Positions 27,069 to 35,668 of a stretch of DNA of 37,663 nt are shown here, piece by piece. This stretch comes from Ascoidea tarda (nom. inval.) (Eukaryota; Ascomycota; Saccharomycetes; Ascoideales; Ascoideaceae): the NCBI GenBank assembly GCA_030560485.1, contig JAKTTS010000078.1, positions 1-37,663 of the forward strand, given 5' to 3'. The position numbers and the translations under genes are program-made. The notes under the pieces were generated by a model. That model was not told the origin of the DNA. It did not search any database and saw only the letters and a program-made list of their open reading frames with translations. Each line of letters begins with the position of its first letter. Within the stretch, counting starts at the first letter, position 1.

Positions 27069-28445
27069 ATGTTAGTTAATAAAATTAATAAAATGAACGA
27101 AAACAGGATACAATTGAGTCTTTCAATAATTAAGAGCTACAATAATAATAATAACAAAGTAAAACACATCTCATTTAATAAATTTGAAGAAATGAAAACA
27201 TCTATTGATTTGATTTTAAAACAATTTCAGAGGAAATTTTCTGCTTTAAAAACCCAAAGCACAAAATATGAAAATGAAGAGCAAAATGATTTTTTTATTA
27301 AATTTCAAGAAATGATATCATCTATTAATTTAATTATGAAAAAGTTTCAAGAAAAATATTTCTCCTCACAAAATAAAAACGCTAATGATAAAAAAGACAA
27401 TAAAAACACTAGTTATAAAAGTGCGAATGAAAAAATTAGTCTTGCCACTAATAATAATATACACAATAATGCTAATAATGATAATGATAATAATGATAAT
27501 GTTAACAATGGTAATTACAATGATGCTAATCACAGTGATAATCTTAACAAGAGTAATAGAATCCGAAACATTATCAACCATCTTAAAGCTAAGAGAAATA
27601 ACTCAGGTAATCTAGATAGCAAAACAAATGTTGATACTGAATATAATAGTGATGCTGCTGAATTGAGAAAGGATCAAAAAAAGAATAAGTCTAAGTTCAA
27701 ATTCGGCAGAAAAATATTTTTCAAAAAGGATGGGAAATCGTCAATGAGCAAGGAACTGAAATCACAGCTCCAAAAGGATCGGTTGAAACTATACCACATT
27801 CCCAATACGTCTATATTGGTTTACAGAGAGTACAAAAGAAATACTGAAAAGATCAGAACTGGTAAGAAAAAAATCAATTTGATTGGGATCAAAATGGAGT
27901 TGGACGACGATTACGTTGAAACGAGAAACACATTTGGATATGATGAATTGATTGACGGAAACTTCAAGTACACAATGGAAGAAATTAAAATCAAGAAGCC
28001 ACTTTCAACGTTGAACCCAAACTATAGCCCGGTACAGAGCATCGAAAAGAGTTTGCCGGCATTAATTGCACATTCCGAGTTGTATCCCGAGGACTACAGT
28101 ATCATCGACTCAGTGGACAAAACCGAGGTTAACAAAGCGATCCAGTGCCAGCTCAACAAAGAGGAGGGTGTTTTTGGGCACATCAAGACCCAGAAGCAGC
28201 GCAAGGACACTGGGAACTTTGACAGCTACAGCAAGATGATCTATGACGAAAAGGTCAACCCCTACTCCCTCACCTTCAGGAAATACGGCAATGTGTATGT
28301 GCGAGAGACGAGCGTAGCCAGCCCCAACAGGAACTACCTCCTCAAAAAGGCGTTGTTGAGTCGGTACATGAGGAACACAACCACCCCAGACAGCGCCAGT
28401 GGCCCCAGCGCCAGCAGCCCCAGCTCCTCTTGTGCTGGCTCCTGA
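27069..28445 (+). CDS. Unrecognised protein, first member of a tandem paralogous pair (458 aa)
   Basis: No family recognised. The N-terminal 110 residues contain an internal duplication: 38-63 (KFEEMKTSIDLILKQFQRKF) and 78-97 (IKFQEMISSINLIMKKFQEK). An Asn/Asp-rich linker (130-195) and a Lys-rich basic patch (200-225, KKNKSKFKFGRKIFFKK) follow. The conserved C-terminal region, shared with the next gene, has LIGIKMEL (271-278), IKKPLSTLNPNY (308-319), LYPEDYSIIDS (338-348) and NPY...YGNVY...SPNRNYLLKKALL (397-430). The extreme C-terminus is a Ser/Pro/Gly-rich tail. Base composition changes sharply within the gene: the first 800 bp are very AT-rich, the last 350 bp use many G/C third positions. 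The basic patch would suit nuclear or nucleic-acid association, but that is speculation. Confidence 0.8.
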   Translation: MLVNKINKMNENRIQLSLSIIKSYNNNNNKVKHISFNKFEEMKTSIDLILKQFQRKFSALKTQSTKYENEEQNDFFIKFQEMISSINLIMKKFQEKYFSSQNKNANDKKDNKNTSYKSANEKISLATNNNIHNNANNDNDNNDNVNNGNYNDANHSDNLNKSNRIRNIINHLKAKRNNSGNLDSKTNVDTEYNSDAAELRKDQKKNKSKFKFGRKIFFKKDGKSSMSKELKSQLQKDRLKLYHIPNTSILVYREYKRNTEKIRTGKKKINLIGIKMELDDDYVETRNTFGYDELIDGNFKYTMEEIKIKKPLSTLNPNYSPVQSIEKSLPALIAHSELYPEDYSIIDSVDKTEVNKAIQCQLNKEEGVFGHIKTQKQRKDTGNFDSYSKMIYDEKVNPYSLTFRKYGNVYVRETSVASPNRNYLLKKALLSRYMRNTTTPDSASGPSASSPSSSCAGS

Positions 28446-28866
28446 AGAAACCCCTCTGAGCACTAGCACCTTCCGCATTGGGAATATATCTGCCTGTCCA
28501 CATCGGGAAAGACCCGCAGCACTGGCGCCGATGTTTGTACTGAGCCGTAGAGAAAGGTGGAAACATTTCACTTGGATTTGGAGGCCCTGCTTCTCCAGCA
28601 AGCTCTGCGTCGATTGCTTTACTCTCCACGAATAAAGCTGCTTCTGCTACTGTTGAGTGTCCCAGCCATGTAAATCTGCCTCTTCTCCAGCTACTATATA
28701 TCTGTTTCTCTGTTTCTCGTCGCCTATTTTTAGTTTTGTTTCTTTTATATTTCAATTACATCGGCATCCTCACAATTTGCATTCCTCCATAATTAGCAGT
28801 GCTGTGCTAGCTCCCCAACTAATTCTCTTTGTCGTTCTGTTTTCATCTCTTCTTCCATATATAATA
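28446..28866. promoter_or_regulatory. GC-richer promoter between the tandem paralogues
   Basis: 421 bp. GC-rich to about 28660, then a C/T-rich tract leading to the ATG at 28867, with ATATATAATAATG just before the start. The open frame running into the next gene from a GTG at 28657 contains no ATG before 28867 and is not taken as coding. Confidence 0.45.
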
Positions 28867-29909
28867 ATGCAATCCTGTAGCATTTCAAGTCCAAATTCAA
28901 ATCCAAATCCAAATTCAAATTCAAACTCGTGTCCAGACCTTTACTCAACACACAAAGCATCAACCACTATGAGCTATTTAAATGAAATCACAACAATACG
29001 TACACCTCCACCACAACCACCCCTTGTTTCTCACAGCTTCTCTCAACGAAACAAAAGAAGAAGACCATTCAACGATGATAGGGCTCTAAGAGATCACATC
29101 AACATTAATGTTAACATCAATATTGCTCAATACGACTCCATTTCTCAATGTCCCACTGCTCATCTCAACAATCAAAGGGATGGCTACCAAAAGATCAAAA
29201 AGGTCAAATTGAGTGGTAAAGGAAAGCTCCCACCAGTGGTTCTCCATGGAAGTGCCAAAAGAATAAACTCCTTTATTTCTCAACGAAATACCAAGCAATT
29301 ATTAATCACATCCAAAAAGAACAGTAATAAAAGAATCTCAAATCATTATCGCACACCAAATGGCTCTTCCATCAATACACTAAACAAGGAGAAATTTTCA
29401 ACTCTCACCAGTAATAAAAACCTCTCAAACAACGATCAATCTATAGCACTCAATAGGGATTACTTTAAATTATTACGAGCACGAATCCCATTAATCAGAG
29501 AATATGTTAATATAAAGGAAAAAAATGAGCCAAAAAGAACACACTATAAGCTAATTGGTATCAAAATGGAACTAACCAATGAATATATAAGAAACCATAA
29601 TTCTTTCAAGTACAAGATTCTCTCAGATCACTTAAATAACCAAAGAAAGTTTACATACACGTTGAAAAACATTCCTATTCAAAAACCATTATCCAATTTA
29701 AATCCAAATTACAAACGTACGAATTCAATAGGTAAAGATATTCAAAACTTGATTCTTTGCTCTTATTTATATCCCGATGATTTTGAGATATTGAACTCAA
29801 TGAATCCCATTTACGTTAATAAAGTATTGAATAAAGAACACAAAATTAATGAAATGATTGATAATTATTACGATAATAATAACAATACTACTACTACTAC
29901 TACTACTAC

Positions 29910-29958
<49 letters not shown>

Positions 29959-30234
29959 CATGATTTCGAAATCGATTCAAATACTAGTACTGATCAAGAC
30001 GTGGATAATTATCTTTATGACGAGTATGAGTTTGATGAGGAAATAGATAACCCTTATATCAATTCCCTAATAGCATATAAAAACATTTTCATTGATAAAA
30101 GACAATTCTCAGTTTCAAATCCCAGTTATTTACTTAAAAAGGCTATTCTGGGTAATTTCATTGATAAATTGGATGCAAAATTAGATCAAATAGAAAGATT
30201 ACAGCAATATAATTTAAAATACAAAAAACATTAA
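28867..30234 (+). CDS. Unrecognised protein, second member of the tandem paralogous pair (455 aa)
   Basis: Same C-terminal architecture as the preceding gene and almost the same length (455 versus 458). Shared blocks in the same order: YKLIGIKMEL (227-236), IQKPLSNLNPNY (271-282), LYPDDFEILNS (301-311) and NPY...YKNIF...SNPSYLLKKAILG (393-428). The N-terminal half is unrelated in detail: Asn/Pro/Ser repeats (NSNPNPNSNSNS), RNKRRRPF and KKVKLSGKGK basic patches, then a Ser/Asn linker. A Thr8 then Asn-run tract (about 341-363) interrupts the conserved region, absent in the first copy. The C-terminus is helical and charged (DKLDAKLDQIERLQQ). Start at ATG 28867, the first ATG in the frame. The pair most likely arose by tandem duplication followed by strong divergence. 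Function unknown. Confidence 0.8.
29887..29958 (+). repeat. Triplet microsatellite (ACT)8(AAT)16 inside the second paralogue
   Basis: Eight ACT codons followed by about sixteen AAT codons encode Thr8-Asn16 between the conserved blocks. Pure triplet runs are prone to length change in frame. Confidence 0.85.
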
Positions 30235-30811
30235 AAGTACCCATCACAGATATTCACTAAAGATAATTATTCAAAACAACAAAACATATAAATTTTTTTT
30301 TTTTATTTATAGATAATGACTATATTATAATTTTCAATTCAAAAGCAAAATAAAAACAAAATAAAAACAAGTTCATTCTCTTTTTTACACTCTTTTTAAA
30401 TTATTTTTACATTCTTTTCAATTTGATTCTCTCTTTTCTTTTCTTTTCTTTTCTGTTCTTTTCTTTTTTTTTTGTTAATTATTTGTTAATTATTCGTTAA
30501 TTTACTTTATTACTTTTATATTTATGTATGTTTAATAAAAATTTATTACGATTTTAAAATACAAAAACACAGTTTATAAAAAGTTTATAAAGTTTATAAA
30601 ATTGTTGAATTTTATATAAGATTAGAAAAAAAAATGAATAAAAAACACAGTAAAAGAAAGTAGATATAATAAAATAAAAAGTTTATAACTCGAGGGACCA
30701 TCCAGTGTAGACTGATATAAATAAAATATAATAGTTAAAAAAAACGAGAAAGAGAGGGTAATGAGAATAATAATCGGAATCAATATTATTAATACCATTA
30801 ATATTATGAAA
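30235..30811. other. Convergent intergenic region, no gene seen
   Basis: 577 bp of AT-rich sequence with T-rich and TTCTT runs (30420-30470) and TTAATTATTNGTTAAT repeats near 30475-30500. It separates the stops of the second paralogue and KRE1. Nothing beyond 3'-end sequence recognised. Confidence 0.6.
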
Positions 30812-31778
30812 TCATAATAATAAAGCAGCGATGAGGGAGAAGAAACCTGAGATGCAAATGGAGTTGATACCGATTCGTTGGTACAAATTATTACCAGCAT
30901 TGGTTGTTGTGCTGACAGTAACAGTCAATGGGTCTTTGATTGTGCCAACAGAACCAGATAAAGTGCCCATACCAACCGAACCAGCTTGAGGAGATGCGAC
31001 AGCAGTGTATTGAGACGAGAACTTCTGGGAATAGGTTGTTTGGATGGTTGCAACTCCACCATCTGAGTAAGTGACAGTGACCCAGATTAAAGTGGACGTC
31101 TTTGATGTGGACGAAGAGTCCGAATCTGTTCCAGTGGCATCTGTTCCAGTGGTGGCATCTGTGTCTTCAACAGCAGTGGTTTCATCGACAACAACAATAG
31201 TAGTTTCGTCGTCATCAGCACCAGCGGTAGTTGGAGTGGTGGCAGTAGTTGGAGTGGTGGCAGTAGTAGTAGCAGTAGTAATAGTAGTTGGAGTGGTGGT
31301 TGTTGTTGGCTTGGTGGTTGTTGTTGTTGGTGTAGTAGTTGTACCAGTACCAGCACCAGGAGCATCAGTGTCGGTGTCGGTTGGAACTGTTGGAGTGGTG
31401 GCAGCACCTCTACCACCAGTAGTGAGAGCAGTATCTGTTGTAAGAGCAGTTCCAGTAGTCACTGCTGTGGCAGTTGTGAGAGCAGTTTCAGCAGTATCAG
31501 CGTCGCCAGCAGTCAAAACAACCAACTCATTACCATCAGCATCGAGCTCAGCAGCAATTGGAATGCTATTAACGACTGTGTGGACCATGGAGAAATAGGT
31601 GTATAGTTAGTTACTTGTCCAAGCCATAACGATTGTGGGAAGTGAAATATTTCAGCTGCCAGACTGGCAATGCAGGTTGACAAACCCCCAGAAGAGCCAG
31701 GGAGAGCGCAGAAAAGAGACACATACAAGTAGCCAACAAAGGTAGCAATAGACAGGCAAAGAAAAAGAAGAGTTTCAT
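30812..31778 (-). CDS. KRE1: Kre1-like GPI-anchored cell wall protein, spliced
   Basis: Surface O-glycoprotein of the Kre1 family, needed in S. cerevisiae for beta-1,6-glucan assembly in the wall. Exon 1 (31727-31778) encodes MKLFFFFACLLLPLLAT, the signal-peptide core; exon 2 (30812-31575) continues FVNSIPIAAELD; 271 residues in total. A Thr-rich, Pro-containing domain (about 45-165) is heavily O-glycosylatable. The Kre1 signature follows: TLIWVTVTYSDGG, TTYSQKFSSQYTAVASP, GSVGMGTLSGSVGTIK. A hydrophobic C-terminus (ICISGFFSLIAALLL) after a Asn/Gly-rich stretch (TTTNAGNN) is a GPI signal. Read without splicing the protein would begin MVHTVVNS and lack any secretion signal, which makes the intron necessary. 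Only 149 bp separate its start from the divergent gene at 31928. Confidence 0.85.
31576..31726 (-). other. KRE1 intron (151 nt)
   Basis: 5' site ACTT|GTATGT, branch-like GTAACTAAC about 30 nt upstream of the 3' site CCACACAG|TCGTT. Exon 1 leaves one base (T) and exon 2 supplies TC, giving Phe18 and an uninterrupted signal peptide. Fits the canonical donor of the MSF1 intron. Confidence 0.88.
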
Positions 31779-31927
31779 GTTGCTGGCAGCAGAGAACGAA
31801 GAAGAAGCAGAGGAAGATGGACAGCTAAAAATAGTGAGGGTGGTGGAAAGCGGTGGAGGGCTTTTCGAGGACCCAAAAAGCAGGAGAAACAGAACCAGAC
31901 CCAAGAACCAGCTCTGAAGAAGCGACG

Positions 31928-32325
31928 ATGCCTCGAGACTCCCAGCTATCGTATCTTCATCTTCAGCACTCCCACCATGTTCTCTACATGACTGAGTGGG
32001 CCAGGGACACCATCCCCTACGACGACGTCGACATCAGCGACTCCCATCTCTCCAGCCAGCTCTTCTTCAGCGCCAACGACGCTCACGACGCCCTTCCTGG
32101 CTCCAACAACGACGCCCACGACGATGACGAGCTCTACAACGCAAACTTCAACAGCCAGTTCTTAAAGAATCAGGTCTTCGGCAGCTCCAACTCCATCCAC
32201 AACAGCAGAAAGCGCAGCAGACGCCTTTGGAAGGACTTGGATCTCCAGCGCTTCGTCACCATCAACAACACCTCTACCACATCCACCAAAGCTATCGCAG
32301 GCACTTCCAACGCCACTGGCGTCAA

Positions 32326-32356
<31 letters not shown>

Positions 32357-32755
32357 GACAACAGCACCTCCAACAACCCCAACGTCGATCCTTCCATTGG
32401 TCTTTCCATAGCTGGTTTCAACAACTCCAACACTGATTACGACGAGTTCGTTCACTTGCCTTACAGCGACGACAACTTATCTGACTTCAATGCTGCCAAT
32501 TTGAGAGTCGTTACATTCGACCACACAATCTTGAACAGATTCACTCCTGCCATTGATAACGATGACACAATCATTGAAAACAACGACAGCAGCATCAACC
32601 TCAATAACGTTGACAGCCATATCCACACTCTTCGCAACTTCAATCGAAATCTAAACCTCAACCTTAATTTGAATGATATCGACACTGATACTGATCTCGA
32701 TAGTAATCTCAATAACGACATTCTCGACTCGAGTCCATTGGCTGGTTCTTCATGA
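31928..32755 (+). CDS. Unrecognised Asn/Asp-rich protein (275 aa)
   Basis: The frame from ATG 31928 encodes 275 residues without a recognised domain. The N-terminus MPRDSQLSYLHLQHSHHVLY leads into an acidic section (DTIPYDDVDISDSHLSSQLFF, NDAHDDDELYN). A basic cluster RKRSRRLWKD near residue 97 could be a nuclear localisation signal. An Asn/Ser run (137-155) and a long acidic Asn/Asp tail ending NDILDSSPLAGSS follow. Composition suggests a largely disordered, possibly nuclear regulatory protein. Codon third positions are G/C-rich at the 5' end and become A/T-rich toward the 3' end. The frame is open 75 nt further upstream only from a GTG. Divergent from KRE1 across 149 bp. Confidence 0.65.
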
Positions 32756-32843
32756 AATTTGATAAGCTAATGTGTATTTTCTACTTGGTGAAGCAATTAA
32801 AAAATATAATAGCAAAAAGTAATGAGTGAATACATGAATAAAT

Positions 32844-32903
32844 AAATGAATAAGTAAATGAATAAGTAAATGAATAAGTAAATGAATAAGTAAATGAATA
32901 AGT
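32844..32903. repeat. Five tandem 12-bp units in a convergent spacer
   Basis: AAATGAATAAGT is repeated five times exactly (32844 to 32903), flanked by AAAT-type tetranucleotide runs. It lies in the 231-bp spacer between the stops at 32755 and 32987. Confidence 0.8.
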
Positions 32904-32986
32904 AAATAAATAAATAAATAGAAAAACAGCCAAAAACCAAAAATCAAAAATCAAAACCATTTAATTAATTAAATCTCTTATCTGCT

Positions 32987-35377
32987 TTATAACTCATCTA
33001 CAATTCTTGATTGAACCCCACTTGAAAATCCAAGTGGTTCCTTTAATTTTTCTTTAGCTTCTTCTGCTTCTTTTTCCTCTTCCTTTTGCTTACTAATTCC
33101 TTCTTTCTTAACCTTTTCATTAATTACAACTCTGTTTGAAATACTTCTAGCATCATCTAAAGCCTCGCCAATTGATTTATAATTCAATTTAACCCACGCT
33201 TCTTCAATATCGCTGATTTTCCCATCGCCACTACTTTCTTCGTTAATATTAATAAGTTCATTTTCAATACTATGGCTCAAATCAACCGAGGGAAATTTCT
33301 CTAATGCAAACCCTTTTCTCAATTTAAACTCCCGTTTAGTATTCTCGCTCTCTTCCTTTGACTTAATCTTATTTAAAATTGTCTCAATAACAAAATTAGA
33401 AATAAAGAAAAAATGTTCAGAAATCAAAATTATTGCCAACAATTTCCAGCTCTTAATATTAACTGCTGACTTCAAATACCCTCTATCACTCAACTTGTCT
33501 AAAATCAAGTTTTTGCTTTTAATATTCAATATATTTAATTCAGCATTATCATATTTATAATTAAACATAATTCTGGAGTAACCATACATTGCTGTTATTG
33601 ATGGCCCGACGATTGATCCCAACCATGTTAACAAAAATAAATACTGGTTCCATGGATAAATCGAATCAATTCTCTCAGGTATCGATCTCTTGAATTGAGT
33701 AAAAATTTTAACTGCGTCACCCCTAAATTCAAACCAATTCGATAATAAACAAATAATTGGTGCAATTGTCCAAGCTTGCGAAAACATAATTAAAAACCCA
33801 TATTGGACAATCATTTCTCTATAATCGGTATTAACATCGTAATTATCAAATTGAAACACCTCTTTTCTAACATGATCAAGATAAGCCTTTTCAGATGGCT
33901 TGTCGTTATAATTGATTTTTCTGTCCTTTGACAAATAGTTCAAAACTATCGATTGAATCTTGGGCACGACCGATTCCAAGAAAAACCCTAAAACTTGGTT
34001 AATAACAATCGCAAAAAAAAACTGTTTATGTAAACGATCTGGATTGATAACAAATGGCTCATTCTGTTTTAAAGGAATCTTGGATGAAATATAAGTTGAG
34101 ATGAAAAAATGAATGTTCTCAATATATGGATTGATCAAGTAAGCAAAAGGTAAGTAGACATAAGAAGTAATAAACAATGCCATATAAGAGGTTAAAAAAC
34201 TGATAATGAATAATTTTTCATTTAAGGATCTCAGGTAAGATAGTTGAGTTCTATGGTTTTCCCACTCAACCATTTTAGTAACAAAAATGTTATAAATAAA
34301 AGTTAAAATTGGCACAAAAGCAGCCAACATGACGGTTGGAACTAATGAAACAACCGATTTCAAAGGACCATCATAAACTTCATTTGCAATGATTTCAACG
34401 ATAAAACAAAAAAATTGCCAAATGATGAGGACCAATGCACTAGATAAAGCCAAGGGAAAAAAAGATAATTTTTTAAGAAACCTTTTCCATGGATAATAAT
34501 AAGGAATCTGGTTACCGGTGACATAATCATTAACTAATATTTCACCGATAAACTTAAAATTCTTCAAAGCACTTTTATCAGAGTTTTTAGTTTTCCAAGA
34601 AATTGCATAAATTTTTTCCTTTCTCCTCCATGCTTGAATGAAAATTATTCCCCAAAAAAAATTAAAAAAAGTGTAAACTGAGGAATATTTTGAATTTAGG
34701 TAATGGTTCTTTGAAAAATAAGTCACCAAACCGAAAACAGAAGGGAAAATTAAAAAAAATGAATAAAAATTTAAGAAAGCAAAATAAAGTGCAACCTTTT
34801 CACCAAATTGATTTTTAATTAAATTGATATCATCATCGTTAATGAAAACCCTTTTGAACGACCAAATTTTTAATAAATTTTTATTAAATTTTTGATCATG
34901 AATTGGTTGAATATTGGTTATAAAATCCCATTTATTGAAGTTGGGAGTTAAAGCTAAAAATGAATCATCAATTAGAATATTGTAAATGATTCTCAATCTT
35001 TCAGAGTTGGACAAAGTGTCATACAAATGAGAGGAAGATTCCAAGTTATCATTAACACTATTTTCATTTGAATCGTTAGAGATGATATTTTCGTTGATAT
35101 TATAAATCCAATCGTTGATTTTGTAATTGATCAAGTATTTTTTTTGGAAAATTGATGGTCTCAATTTAATAAACAACAACAAGCTGTTGTTTGAGTATCC
35201 AGGTTTGATTTGAATTAGAAAACCATACTTGGTTAATTTTTCGACCAAAGTTTTCAAATTGGAGTTGGCCTGGTCAGTTGGAGTGTTTGAAGCAGGATCG
35301 ATGGGGTACTTGATAGAAATAACGAAATCAGGATCTAAGTCCTCAATCGAGATGGACGAAAAAGAAGGATCTTCCAT
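32987..35377 (-). CDS. IST2: Anoctamin/TMEM16-family protein, Ist2-like ER-plasma membrane contact protein
   Basis: A 796-residue polytopic membrane protein. The cytosolic N-terminus (about 1-180, beginning MEDPSFSSISIEDLDPDFVI) has the ferredoxin-like fold region seen before anoctamin domains. The anoctamin region follows with NQFGEKVALYFAFLNFYSFFLIFPS, several further hydrophobic segments, YDGPLKSVVSLVPTVMLAAFVPILT, KMVEWENHRTQ, KQFFFAIVINQVLGFFLESVVP, MIVQYGFLIMFSQAWTIAPIICLLSNW and a last hydrophobic segment near 680-700, all matching S. cerevisiae Ist2. The C-terminal tail is only about 120 residues, acidic, and ends SRIVDEL; it lacks the long linker and polybasic cortical sorting signal of S. 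cerevisiae Ist2 (946 residues). Start: the frame is open upstream from TTG codons, but the first ATG is 35377. Diverges from RTT107 across 291 bp. Confidence 0.9.
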   Translation of the reverse strand: MEDPSFSSISIEDLDPDFVISIKYPIDPASNTPTDQANSNLKTLVEKLTKYGFLIQIKPGYSNNSLLLFIKLRPSIFQKKYLINYKINDWIYNINENIISNDSNENSVNDNLESSSHLYDTLSNSERLRIIYNILIDDSFLALTPNFNKWDFITNIQPIHDQKFNKNLLKIWSFKRVFINDDDINLIKNQFGEKVALYFAFLNFYSFFLIFPSVFGLVTYFSKNHYLNSKYSSVYTFFNFFWGIIFIQAWRRKEKIYAISWKTKNSDKSALKNFKFIGEILVNDYVTGNQIPYYYPWKRFLKKLSFFPLALSSALVLIIWQFFCFIVEIIANEVYDGPLKSVVSLVPTVMLAAFVPILTFIYNIFVTKMVEWENHRTQLSYLRSLNEKLFIISFLTSYMALFITSYVYLPFAYLINPYIENIHFFISTYISSKIPLKQNEPFVINPDRLHKQFFFAIVINQVLGFFLESVVPKIQSIVLNYLSKDRKINYNDKPSEKAYLDHVRKEVFQFDNYDVNTDYREMIVQYGFLIMFSQAWTIAPIICLLSNWFEFRGDAVKIFTQFKRSIPERIDSIYPWNQYLFLLTWLGSIVGPSITAMYGYSRIMFNYKYDNAELNILNIKSKNLILDKLSDRGYLKSAVNIKSWKLLAIILISEHFFFISNFVIETILNKIKSKEESENTKREFKLRKGFALEKFPSVDLSHSIENELININEESSGDGKISDIEEAWVKLNYKSIGEALDDARSISNRVVINEKVKKEGISKQKEEEKEAEEAKEKLKEPLGFSSGVQSRIVDEL

Positions 35378-35668
35378 GGTGTCTTGCAATTGCAAATAAT
35401 CAATAGAAGGGAATTGAGTAGCAGCAACCAACAATCAGCAGAACAGTCTTGCAACAAAGGAGATATTGCTACAAAATAGAAAGCAACATCAGAAATCCCT
35501 ATTTATACCCGGTATCGACTCCTGTTTCAGTTCAGATCGGGAAACGCCAAGCACGTGCTTATCACGCTGTAATCAGGTGATGTTTTGGCTGGTTTGCGGT
35601 GGGCTCGATTCCCGCCCAGAGCTTTTTTTGTTTTCCCAATCCAGCTTAAACCAGATTGGGAACGTTTG
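35378..35668. promoter_or_regulatory. Divergent promoter of IST2 and RTT107
   Basis: 291 bp, GC-richer than average. It holds a 12-bp palindrome AAGCACGTGCTT at 35549-35560 centred on an E-box, an orphan tRNA-like B-box GGCTCGATTCC at 35602-35612 followed by T7 (35623-35629), and an inverted CCAAT pair just before the RTT107 ATG. No clear TATA box. Confidence 0.5.
35633..35662. repeat. 9-bp-arm inverted repeat with opposed CCAAT boxes before the RTT107 start
   Basis: TTCCCAATC at 35633-35641 and GATTGGGAA at 35654-35662 are perfect complements across 12 bp. Each arm holds a CCAAT box, in opposite orientations. The right arm ends 6 nt before the ATG at 35669, so an mRNA starting upstream could fold a hairpin close to the start codon. 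Confidence 0.6.

Noticed and set aside
28657-28866. N-terminal extension of the second tandem paralogue
   Set aside because: Begins at GTG with no ATG; pyrimidine-rich promoter sequence gives artificial hydrophobic translation.
30622-30900. Hydrophobic minus-strand frames over AT-rich 3' regions
   Set aside because: Low-complexity translations overlapping the KRE1 end and its trailer; no independent support.
32987-33010. C-terminal VDEL of the IST2 protein as an ER retrieval signal
   Set aside because: Anoctamin C-termini face the cytosol, where HDEL-type signals do not act.
35540-35630. Complete tRNA gene ending at the T-arm near 35602
   Set aside because: The required acceptor strand GCTCTGG is not found upstream and no D or anticodon arm folds; kept only as an orphan B-box.
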